Positions 33,088 to 43,211 of a stretch of DNA of 64,000 nt are shown in pieces. A program made the position numbers and the translations under genes. The number at the start of each line of letters is the position of its first letter. The stretch's first letter is position 1. Origin of the DNA: Semisulcospira habei (Eukaryota > Mollusca > Gastropoda > Semisulcospiridae); assembly GCA_036245525.1 (NCBI GenBank), contig BTPG01000004.1, positions 214,497,023-214,561,022 on the forward strand, in the 5' to 3' direction. The notes under the pieces are model-generated. The model searched no databases. It was given only the letters and a program-made list of their open reading frames with translations, and was not told the origin of the DNA.

Positions 33088-35263
33088 ATGGCGAAGTCAG
33101 TTCCGTCAGATAGACACACACGTCTCCAAGTCTCTTCATGAGATAGCGAAGTCAGTTCCGTCAGATAGACACACACGTCTCCAAGTCTCTTCATCAGATA
33201 GCGAAGTCAGTTCCGTCAGATAGACACACACGTCTCCAAGTCTCTTCATGAGATAGCGAAGTCAGTTCCGTCAGATAGACACACACGTCTCCAAGTCTCT
33301 TCATGAGATAGCGAAGTCAGTTCCGTCAGATAGACACACTCGTCTCCATGTCTCTTCATGAGATAGCGAAGTCAGTTCCGTCAGATAGACACACACGCCT
33401 CCAAGTCTCTTCATGAGATAGCGAAGTCAGTTCCGTCAGATAGACACACACGTCTCCAAGTCTCTTCATGAGATAGTGAAGTCAGTTCCGTCAGATAGAC
33501 ACACACGTCTCCAAGTCTCTTCATCAGATAGCGAAGTCAGTTCCGTCAGATAGACACACACGTCTCCAAGTCTCTTCATGAGATAGCGAAGTCAGTTCCC
33601 TCAGATAGACACACACATCTCCAAGTCTCTTCATGAGATAGCGAAGTCAGTTCCGTCAGATAGACACACGTCTCCAAGTCTCTTCGTGAGATAGCGAAGT
33701 CAGTTCCGTCAGATAGACACACACGTCTCCAAGTCTCTTCATGAGATAGCGAAGTCAGTTCCGTCAGATAGACACACACGTCTCCAAGTCTCTTCATGAG
33801 ATAGCGAAGTCAGTTCCGTCAGATAGACACACACGTCTCCAAGTCTCTTCATGAGATAGCGAAGTCAGTTCCGTCAGATAGACACACACGTCTCCAAGTC
33901 TCTTCATGAGATAGCGAAGTCAGTTCCGTCAGATAGACACACACGTCTCCAAGTCTCTTCATGAGATAGCGAAGTCAGTTCCGTCAGATAGACACACACG
34001 TCTCCAAGTCTCTTCATCAGATAGCGAAGTCAGTTTCGTCAGATAGACACACACGTCTCCAAGTCTCTTCATGAGATAGCGAAGTCAGTTCCGTCAGATA
34101 GACACACACGTCTCCAAGTCTCTTCATGAGATAGCGAAGTCAGTTCCGTCAGATAGACACACACGTCTCCAAGTCTCTTCATCAGATAGCGAAGTCAGTT
34201 CCGTCAGATACACACACACGTCTCCAAGTCTCTCCCAACAACGAACGATGGCAAAATCAGTTCCGTCAGATAAGACACACACGTCTCCAAGTCTCTTCCA
34301 ACAACGAACGATAGCGAAGTCAGTTCCGTCAGATAGACACACACGTCTCCAAGTCTCTTCATGAGATAGCGAAGTCAGTTCCGTCAGATAGACACACACG
34401 TCTCCAAGTCTCTTCATCAGATAGCGAAGTCAGTTCCCTCAGATAGACACACACATCTCCAAGTCTCTTCATGAGATAGCGAAGTCAGTTCCGTCAGATA
34501 GACACACGTCTCCAAGTCTCTTCATGAGATAGCGAAGTCAGTTCCGTCAGATAGACACACACGTCTCCAAGTCTCTTCATGAGATAGCGAAGTCAGTTCC
34601 GTCAGATAGACACACACGTCTCTAAGTCTCTTCATCAGATAGCGAAGTCAGTTTCGTCAGATAGACACACACGTCTCCAAGTCTCTTCATGAGATAGCGA
34701 AGTCAGTTCCGTCAAATAGACACACACGTCTCCAAGTCTCTTCATGAGATAGCGAAGTCAGTTCCGTCAGATAGACACACACGTCTCCAAGTCTCTTCAT
34801 GAGATAGCGAAGTCAGTTCCGTCAGATAGACACACACGTCTCTAAGTCTCTTCATCAGATAGCGAAGTCAGTTTCGTCAGATAGACACACACGTCTCCAA
34901 GTCTCTTCATGAGATAGCGAAGTCAGTTCCGTCAGATAGACACACACGTCTCCAAGTCTCTTCATGAGATAGCGAAGTCAGTTCCGTCAGATAGACACAC
35001 ACGTCTCCAAGTCTCTTCATCAGATAGCGAAGTCAGTTCCGTCAGATACACACACACGTCTCCAAGTCTCTCCCAACAACGAACGATGGCAAAATCAGTT
35101 CCGTCAGATAAGACACACACGTCTCCAAGTCTCTTCCAACAACGAACGATAGCGAAGTCAGTTCCGTCAGATAGACACACACGTCTCCAAGTCTCTTCAT
35201 GAGATAGCGAAGTCAGTTCCGTCAGATAGACACACACGTCTCCAAGTCTCTTCATCAGATAGC
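33088..35263. repeat. 55-bp minisatellite, about 39 units
   Basis: The unit begins GATAGCGAAGTCAGTTCCGT and continues with CAGATAGACACACACGTC and TCCAAGTCTCTTCATGA. Copies are tightly packed with few changes. Variant units with CCCAACAACGAACGATGGC occur at 33073, 34231 and 35069. At least 34010-34417 is repeated as 34848-35255 (offset 838). The - strand frames are periodic artefacts. Confidence 0.97.
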
Positions 35264-35600
35264 TGCTTTTTGAAGGAATGATAGTCCCAGTAAATTAGCG
35301 AGGGGGATTAGAGGCGTGGCAAATTAGGGATGGGAATTTGAGGCGGAGGAATTTGCAAATGAACGAGTGGGGGGAGGGGTGGTAGAGGCGGGAAAAATGA
35401 GAGAGATGTTTTAGAGGTGAAGTGAATTAGCGAGGGAGATTATAAATGGGGTTAAAACTAAGGGGACCTATAGGCGGGGCTAAGAAGACAAGGGGTACTA
35501 AGGGGTATAACTCAGGAGATGGGAGTCCGTACACAGGTATAACTAGGGAGGGGGTGTAATATGCTGGTGCTGGGGTCTGCTAAAATTAATATTGAAATTT
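35264..35600. repeat. G/A-rich degenerate repeat tract
   Basis: Purine-rich strand with recurring AAATTAGCGAGGGGGATTA, AGAGGCG and AAGGGGT blocks. It is probably an old tandem repeat next to the minisatellite. Confidence 0.5.
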
Positions 35601-36170
35601 TTGAAAAGTTTCCGAATTCTTTTCCATAATATTTTGAAGTTCACATAAAGTTCACTTTCTCATACTGTAAGTTGTCCAAAGTCTCACATTTTCAGAGTTG
35701 ACCTCTGAAGACAATACATTTGGGAAACACATCGACCCTGGTAATTACGGTCGTCACCTATTCAATAGTTAGGTTTGCGATTGAAACGACCGACTCCCAC
35801 CTAAAACAAACGAGAGCGAAATTACAGCGGATAACCAACGCGTACCGTAAACATACAGAACCTTTCAAGATCACTTTCACATGGAAACAAGATGCGGATT
35901 TCATCCCAAAGTCTATCGTATTGTTTTGATCTCACATGCAATTTTCTTTGGAGTTGTTACTATTTTTTAGGCATATCATTCTGATTCATCTCTCGCCACC
36001 CTAACCCATCCTAGCCCCCGATCCGCACAAACACTGAAACACATGGCGCCAGTCATATGGGCTGGCGTAGCGACAGCCTTTCTGAAGAAGATGGAATGAC
36101 CCATGACCACAAAGCCATTTCTATACTGCATGCATTTTTCTGTTTTCCTTCAATGCGTTCGCAGACATCA
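35601..36170. other. Unrecognised intron 8 sequence
   Basis: An open frame 35720-35929 (+) has no recognisable features. Nothing else is seen. Confidence 0.4.
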
Positions 36171-36174
36171 TAAC

Positions 36175-36660
36175 ACATATAGACTGTCTACAAACAAAGA
36201 CTGTCTTCTTAAATCAAATTGTCAGAAAGGGAGAGCATTGCTTCGCCCATACACATGTATAACATTGACTTTTCGTTCTTTGCGTCATTTAGGAACAATG
36301 TATAACACTGACCCGCACCCACAATCATGCACAATGACATCATCGGTTTTCGATGGTCCACCCATGATAACACTGACGTGTTTGGCGCTTTTACGTCACT
36401 GTCATTGTCTGAATCGTGAAAGACACGCAAGGGTCTCTTCCACGCAGCCTCTTACAGGGCTGACTCTTTGGTGGGAGTGAAACGTTGTTCGACAATTTTC
36501 AAAAATGAATTAATTATTATTCAAAAAGTTGAAGAGGTATAATGCTGGGTAACGAATTCATTCAATGTCTGCCTTTAATCTAGCAATATGCAAAATATGT
36601 AGTTAGAATAATCTAAATTACGGACTGTTATGCGGATCAACCGGTTTTTGTGCAACGGCC
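36175..36660 (-). repeat. Dispersed repeat blocks R1 and R3
   Basis: 36175-36410 matches 27360-27640. 36480-36660, read in reverse, matches 52430-52570 and 56350-56470 (ACCGGTTGATCC, GAATTCGTTACCCAGC). Together with 38366-38645 (R2, also reversed) these are probably parts of one old element, since interrupted. Confidence 0.6.
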
Positions 36661-37590
36661 ATTTTCTCAATAATGTGTAAACTAATTAAAAAATAAAATA
36701 AAAAACTGCCTCGAGATAACTCTTTTAAAGACAATATCCTGAAGCTTCAAGCTGATCCGTCCACAAACCCGGGCTCTAGTCGCTGTTGCACACGCACACG
36801 CACACGCACCCCTTCCCCCCCCCCCCCCCCCACGCCCCCCAGGGCTCCCGTTTTAGTGCGTCTTTGGAAACTCAAACTGATCACGTACTGAAAATGTTAC
36901 GAAGGGGTAGGCAGACGCACTATAATTCTGCGCATCTGCGTCCGAGACGCACTATTCTTGCGCCACCGTGCGTGCCTTAACAGTTTTAGTTTTTCTGTTT
37001 TAGTGATGCCCGCGCCTTCGTTCAGATCGACTGAATCTGGGGTCCGCGCGAGTGTAACTGGACGGGCAATCTGTTAGTTTACGAACGTTGTCAGTATATT
37101 ATCACAAAGTGCGCACTGCATGTTGAACGCGTTATTTCCTATGACATCAGCCATTCATTCTATTATGGCATCGTTTTGCGTTGACTTTAGATTTTGAGCA
37201 GTGTCAAGTTGTGGGAAACGGTGCACAGCATCGCACACCAAAAGACATGTTAATTTTAGCCTGGTTTTGGTTCCGCCGTATATACACAGTTTCATGTCAC
37301 AGGTCTGAATTTGGTTTTGGTCACTCTTTTTTTGTGTATTTCGAGCAAGTTTACACTTTGGTAAGCTGGCCATGTACTGCTCTGATCAGTGGACCAACAT
37401 GACCACATGCCCGTACTTTGATTGGGGGTTCTGTGGCTTTACGTTTTGTTGTTGTTGGTATTACATGTATTTTCGTTGATATCTACTACATTTCTGGGCG
37501 TCATTTGTTATATCCTCTTTTTCCAGCGTGTATATTATTTTGCATCCTATTAGATATTAGACTGCTTAGTGTTGTTCACTGGATATCAGT
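36661..37590. other. Intron sequence with C-run; nothing recognised
   Basis: A C-rich low-complexity tract lies at 36807-36841. No gene or repeat family is recognised otherwise. Confidence 0.4.
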
Positions 37591-37594
37591 TATT

Positions 37595-38000
37595 TTCAGG
37601 CACTGTTTTGCCGTTCATTGCGATGGTTCACCCCCCCCCCCTCCTCTCTCCCCCCCCCCCCCCCAGTTGTTCATGGTAGATTATTCCGGCATTGTTTTGC
37701 AGTTCACTGCGGAGTTTTTTTGTGTTTTTTTTTTAAAGTACTGTTGTCGGTTTTTGATTCGGGCATTGTTTTGCCGTTGATTGCGTTGTTGGGAGAGCTT
37801 GGGGTGTGTAGTGTTTTTTCCCCTACAGCTTAGATTGGTTCGTCCAGTGAAAGGACTGTGTGTCTTTGAAGACCTTGTGTGAATACATTATGATCTCTCT
37901 ATGAAATGGGGTGTATCCAAACGGCCACATTCTGTTGCTCTTGTTGCAATGGTAGATTGTTCTACCATTGTTTTGCTGTTCATTATGCCTGTTGGGAGGG
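37595..38000 (+). repeat. Degenerate tandem repeat around GCATTGTTTTGCCGTTCATTG
   Basis: The block CACTGTTTTGCCGTTCATTG (about 37600) recurs as CATTGTTTTGCAGTTCACTG (37690), CATTGTTTTGCCGTTGATTG (37765) and CATTGTTTTGCTGTTCATTA (37967). C-runs lie at 37627-37666. Confidence 0.6.
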
Positions 38001-38097
38001 GGTTTGGATGTGTAGGTTTCTTTCCCCTGCGATGTAGTCTGGTTTCCATGTTCAATAACTGAGTGTCCTTTGGAGATCTTTTGTAGACAGATTTTAA

Positions 38098-38100
<3 letters not shown>

Positions 38101-38189
<89 letters not shown>
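38101..38189. repeat. (GA)n microsatellite
   Basis: An almost pure GA tract. Confidence 0.95.
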
Positions 38190-38190
<1 letters not shown>

Positions 38191-38293
38191 AGTTAATGTA
38201 TTTTAAAGAACATGCAAATGATGCAGTTTTTTTAAATCAAACTTTTGACCCTGTATTATGTCGAGATGGGGTCTGTGCAACCTCTAAAATGTA

Positions 38294-38298
<5 letters not shown>

Positions 38299-38325
<27 letters not shown>

Positions 38326-38377
38326 AGAGGGTGGGGGGGGGGGTACAGACCGTTCAAACTGTTGCGCGCGCGCGCAC

Positions 38378-38459
<82 letters not shown>
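38299..38459. repeat. Poly-G tract followed by (CA)n
   Basis: G-runs at 38299-38342 can form G-quadruplexes; CGCGCG and CA repeats follow to 38459. Frames through it code only simple repeats. Confidence 0.95.
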
Positions 38460-38461
<2 letters not shown>

Positions 38462-38645
38462 CACTTTGGCGCCAGATTTGCGTTCAACAGCAATGCTAGC
38501 GTAGCTAGACGTGACGTAATATTATTTTGTTACTACACTTTTACAGTGTGACGCCTGCCCGCCTATGTTATTGCGTACTAGGTGTTGAACGGGCTGAAGC
38601 CAGCCCAATTTCAAAGTCTACCGTGTTTTCAATACGGTTGACAAA
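38366..38645 (-). repeat. Dispersed repeat R2, reversed copy
   Basis: In reverse it reads ...TTTGAAATTGGGCTGGCTTC..., CTAGCTACGCTAGC, GTTGAACGCAAATCTGGCGC and (TG)n, as at 27655-28012. Confidence 0.65.
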
Positions 38646-38940
38646 AAAAACCCACATCATATCTCCTAGTCTTACCGCGCTGTACTATCTGGGATCGCCT
38701 AGTACACTGCTCCAATCTGGGGAGATTTGGTTTTTGTCCAAGTCATAAAAACAGCTTCTAAACCAGCTGCTTTTGACTCACTGAACAAACATTTTCCCAT
38801 TTTTAAACACTCGGTGTTATGGACTATTCGACTGTTGTCAAGAAGGTTTCCCTCCGCTATCACATCATTGCTCGCGAAATGTTGAAGAGCCGACACGCGC
38901 GATCTGTGTGAACTGCACTCTGTGGACAAGTTTGTTCTGG
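38646..38940. other. Unrecognised intron 8 sequence
   Basis: No exon or repeat family seen. Confidence 0.35.
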
Positions 38941-39050
38941 TGACGCAGTTTATTCTGGCACCACCCTCAAACTAAAATGGCTGATCTATGTAGCTTTCAT
39001 AGGACAATAAGCAAATTTAAACAACTCTGCCTCAGGATGTAATGGGTTGA
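38941..39050. mobile_element. TTAA hairpin MITE, copy 8 (right half only)
   Basis: TATTCTGGCACCACCCTCAAACT, GGACAATAAGCAAATTTAAA and CAGGATGTAATGGGTTGA match copy 7; the left half is missing. Confidence 0.7.
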
Positions 39051-39289
39051 GGCGAAGGGACGCAACCTACTGTCTTTCCTTATTATAGTGGGGCTCAACC
39101 TTTGACATGAATCTGATTTAGAAATATCTCCCGGCGGTGGGGTATCCTTTGCACTGTGTAACCTATGCAAGTTGTGAACTACCGGCGAACCGAATACTGC
39201 TCAGCGCATTGAAAACAAGTTCATGGAAAAAGCAAGGGCCAGAGTCGACAAACCTTTTTGGCTCACGTGCGATTGGAAAAGGGAGTTTA

Positions 39290-39960
39290 TGTACACCTTT
39301 CTAAACAAACCAATTTCGGTGACCTCTCTGAAAGGTCAAGGTCACAGGGGATAAGGAATTAGGTAAAACACACCCGATATTTTGACAATACCTTATTTTT
39401 GGGGTCACATACTATACACGACTTCAAACCCAAACTTGATACATCGATACCTGATGATAAAACCTTTCTATGCATACTAATTTGGATGACCCCTCGGAAA
39501 GTTCACAGTTCACACGATATCAGGAAACAAGTAAGGAAATTGCCATATTTTAACAAATTTGTGTTTTCTCAATTAATATTCACAGCTTCAAACCCACACT
39601 TTGTACATATAGCTGATAGTAAGACGTCCCTCTGCATACTAATTTGGATGGCCCCTCATAAAGGTCAAGGGTCACAAGAGATCGGCAGATGTATGTACAA
39701 TGCCTTTTTTGGGTAGAAGTTTCATATTTATCGCTTTATTTTCAAATTTTCTATCAATTATGGCACAAAAATAGCTGATGGTAAGAGTTTCCTAAGCATA
39801 ATCATGGGATTTTGACAAAATATCAGAAAAATGAATGGATTTTTAGAAAACAAATTTGTTTGGTACAAAGGCCAACCCTTTACTTGTGTTCAGACACCTA
39901 AACATTTGTCATTCCAGTGATCTGTCGGAAAGGTCAAAGTCACAACAAGATTAATTACCT
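39290..39960 (+). repeat. Degenerate tandem repeat with GGTCAAGGTCAC motif
   Basis: Blocks recur at roughly 160-200-base spacing: GAAAGGTCAAGGTCACAGG (39330), GGATGACCCCTCGGAAAGTT (39483), GGATGGCCCCTCATAAAGGT (39643) with CAAGGGTCACAAG, and GTCGGAAAGGTCAAAGTCAC (39925). The phrase GCATACTAATTTGGATG is shared by two units. Confidence 0.7.
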
Positions 39961-40183
39961 GGATTGTTCGTACACGCAAGCCGTAAGGGCTTTGCCGTTC
40001 TTATGAGCTGACATGTTTGTAGTGTCGATCTCCTTCGTGTTCTAAAGTAAGATCAATACTGCAAATTGATACACTTCACATTCCAAAGAGTTCGTGGTTT
40101 TTTTGTTTTTTTTTTGCAAATCCTAACTATGATATCTCTATAATTTAACTTGAATAAAACAGGAAAGTGCATGTGTTTTTCAG

Positions 40184-40653
40184 GTGGCGCAGCTAGTGCG
40201 AGTACAAGCGCAGGCACACTCGCCTCTCTGCCACCTCTAAAGTTCAGCGATGTCTTCATATTGACGAGAAGCTCGCAACTTCAGGACTCCAGCCCGTTCG
40301 TGCAAGGCCTTCGGGATCGCCAGATTCCAGTACTAGTTCTGAACGACCCCATTGAAGAAAAAGGCCAGACTCCGGCGGACAAGGCTAAGCTGAAGAAATT
40401 GAAGGAAGAGTTGGCCAAGGTGGCAAAGTCAAATATTATAGGCAAGGTGGTTGTGGCACGGTACGGGTTGATCAGTGGACTAGAAAGAAAGGTTGTTGTC
40501 TGCCTCCCCGGCAGAACGAACCGGTTTGACAAAGGACGCAGCACGGAAGACCTGGAACAGCACGATAGAATCCACGCCATGTCGCGCAGCGCGGCACACC
40601 TTATCATTGTTGACAAGCCTAAAGGGCCTCACCCTGAAAGTGAGGCAAAGTGA
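40184..40653 (+). CDS. Exon 9: C-terminal helicase motifs and stop
   Basis: This last exon completes codon 699 and encodes residues 700-854, with TGA at 40651-40653. The acceptor is GTGTTTTTCAG|GT. The product starts with a small-residue linker (GAASASTSAGTLAS), then DVFILTRSSQ (721-730), a Lys-rich helix with PADKAKLKKLKEELAKVAK, a motif V-like RYGLISGLERKVVVCL (S796-G-L-E799) and a motif VI-like MSRSAAHLIIV (S832-R-S) carrying the expected arginine. These follow the order seen at the C-terminal end of UvrD/Rep-like SF1 helicases. The tail is short and polar (PKGPHPESEAK). Confidence 0.85.
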
Positions 40654-40925
40654 ATTGTACCGCACGGTAGGCGGAAAACCAGGAAAGAAAGACACAAGCT
40701 TCGGAAAAACAAACAAACAGTTTACACGTTATTGCGAAAACAACTTTTTGGGGGGAAAGAAGTACCCAACGGAGAAAGAAACACGCTTAGAAAAGACGGG
40801 TATAACACATTTTATTAATATTTCGGGTAAATACCCTTTGTCAAAATAGACAAACAAACAGAGAGATTAGCCGCTACTTATCTTCATTCGCAGAAGGAAT
40901 GTGGCAACTGAAGGAGGTGACGTAA

Positions 40926-40931
40926 AATAAA
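40926..40931 (+). promoter_or_regulatory. Candidate poly(A) signal AATAAA for the host gene
   Basis: This AATAAA is about 275 bases after the stop codon. It lies in the left inverted repeat of the 40759-45918 element, so the transposon may supply the gene's 3' end. No cleavage-site evidence is available. Confidence 0.35.
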
Positions 40932-41088
40932 AGAAAAGAAAAGGAAGAACAAAAGTGCTCAAAAAGTAAAAATGACGTCAACGAAAAAAATCATAAGAGA
41001 GAGACTCGGAGAGAAACTGAACACGAGAGACAAGAGTGTGAGTAAGCACGCGCTGGAGCGAGCAAAAGTAAATGCGTGCATGTGAGGC

Positions 41089-41124
<36 letters not shown>

Positions 41125-41155
41125 GAGAACGAACGGGGAGTAGAAAAAACCCACA

Positions 41156-41337
41156 GCATTTAGCAACGGTACACAACAAGTAATAAGTCATTTGAAACAA
41201 AGAAAATAATCAAATTCAGTAAGAAAATATTGGTATAAGTGGAGAGTAGGTAGTTGTGAAACCGTCTTCAAGGGTAACTCAAAAAAAAAAAAGTTTCAAA
41301 TGACGTATTACTTGTTGTGTACCGTGCTAAATGCTGG
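41156..41337. repeat. Internal inverted repeat inside the large element
   Basis: ATTTAGCAACGGTACACAAC...AAGTAATAAGTCATTTGAAAC (41158-41198) is mirrored by GTTTCAAATGACGTATTACTT...GTACCGTGCTAAAT (41297-41334), with about 100 bases between. Confidence 0.85.
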
Positions 41338-42135
41338 TTTTTTTTTTTTCCCGGGGTCCTCCCGTCAAGTTTTTCCTCGAGGTAGTCCTCAACTTGAAGG
41401 TGATATAAAGTTTGCCTTCGGGTTGGTGTTTAGCAGGCTTTGTGTATTAGACAAATACAAATGGGCAGTGGGCAGATGTTCACATCTGCACGGGACATAG
41501 ACGACCCCGCCCTCCACGAGTCGCCTGCTGCCTTGCAGGCCTGGCCGCTTGGCTGCGGAAAGGCTAAGGGAGGAAACCCCTGACATCAAAGCCCCCGTGT
41601 CTCCGGGGAAGGCTTTTGAGCCAGAGACTAGGACAAGGACAGTCTGATATAAAACCTACGACCCGAGGACCTCGATGCCATCGTCCCAGCTTGCTAGGCC
41701 ATGGCAGATGAACCAAGGGTTTAAAGGGTGGGGCCAGTACTGCGCACACTGCACTCCACCAAAAAGCTCCACCGCGCAGGCTTTAGGAAACGTCCACGGA
41801 CCATGACACTGACCATTCCAAGTCCTGTAGCGATGGGCGAGGGGCGAAACGGCAGGTGAAAGATGTCACTGGAAGCCGCAGTCTCAAACCTGCATGCAGG
41901 CGGTTCAGGATATTGGTCGCCTGATGTTGACCTGGGGATGACAACATCACTCGGCACACCCTGAACGACCAAGCAGCCTTCTCTAGGGACAGCACTGCTT
42001 GCTCCACACGGAGAGGGGCCTAGAAAAGGTGGCCTAACCAAAGCTCGTCCCCTCGCAACCCCAGTTGGCTAGCCGCGGTCAACGGGCATCTTCGCATGCG
42101 GTCAAAAAACAAGAAAGAATAACGGATCCACTCTG

Positions 42136-43211
42136 ATGACGACCACGACCGGACTCAACGTAGCATGCTGGAACATCCGAACCATGCTCGACAAAGCAGA
42201 CAGCGGACGCCCCGAACGTCGCTCCGCCCTCATTGCCCATGAATTGCGGAGGTTAAACATTGACATCGCCGCGCTCAGCGAAGTACGCCTTCCGGACGAA
42301 GGCAGCCTCCAAGAACTTGGCGCTGGGTACACCCTCTACTGGTCAGGCAGGCCTGCATCAGAAAGACGGCTCTCAGGCGTGGGTTTCATGGTCAAGACCT
42401 CCATTGCGACTAAGCTGGAAAACCTACCAACGGGTCATTCAGACCGCATCATGTCCATGCGCCTCCCACTGAGACACCAGCAACACGTCACCCTTCTCAG
42501 TGTGTACTCCCCAACCCTCTTGGCAGAGCCTGCTGAAAAGGACAAGTTTTACACTGACCTGCGCAGCCTCATACAGAGCACCCCTGCAGACGACAAAGTC
42601 ATCATCCTTGGCGACTTCAACGCCAGAGTGGGCCAGGACTCTGAAGCCTGGAAAGGAGTCCTCGGCAAGCATGGCGTGGGGAACTGCAATGACAATGGCC
42701 GCCTACTGTTGGAGTTCTGTGCAGAGCAGCAACTGGTCATCACCAACACTACTTTTCAGCAAAAGGACAGTCGAAAGACCACCTGGATGCATCCTCGCTC
42801 CAAGCACTGGCACCTTATCGACTATGTCCTAGTGCGTCAGAGGGACCGCAGTGACGTCCTCCTCACCAGAGTGATGCCCAGCGCAGAGTGCCACACTGAC
42901 CACCGCCTTGTCCGCTGCAAACTCAGGCTCCACTTCAAGCCAAAACCCAAGAAATGGGGGCCCCCCAAGAAAAAGCTTGATGTTGCCAGCCTTCAGCGTG
43001 ACGACGTGAAAGCTGCCTTTCAGACAGATTTACAGCGCAGGCTCAAAGACACAGCGGACCCAGCAGACTCCTCCCCTGAAACACTTTGGGAAGAACTGAA
43101 AACTGCTATTGCAAAATCCTCTGCAGAAGTCTTGGGTTTCGCTAGAAAGAAGAATAAAGACTGGTTTGACGAAAACGATGTAGAGATCCAGGAACACCTA
43201 GCAAAAAAAAA
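42136..43211 (+). CDS. RTE-like copy 2, APE endonuclease part
   Basis: From ATG 42136 (MTTTTGLNVACWNIRTMLDK) this frame encodes an APE-type endonuclease with N-containing ACWNIRTML, SEVRLPDEG, VIILGDFNARVG and CHTDHRLVRC, all catalytic blocks present. It continues to DENDVEIQEHLA and is then thrown out of frame at the A9 run (43203-43211), where copy 1 has A5CA2 and copy 3 has A7. The displaced frame stops at 43320. The enzyme would nick target DNA for target-primed reverse transcription. The lesion could also be a sequencing error in a homopolymer. Confidence 0.9.

Noticed and set aside
33088..35263. CRISPR-like regular repeats
   Set aside because: Units follow each other without spacers and the sequence is eukaryotic; it is a minisatellite. 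The - strand frames are periodic artefacts.
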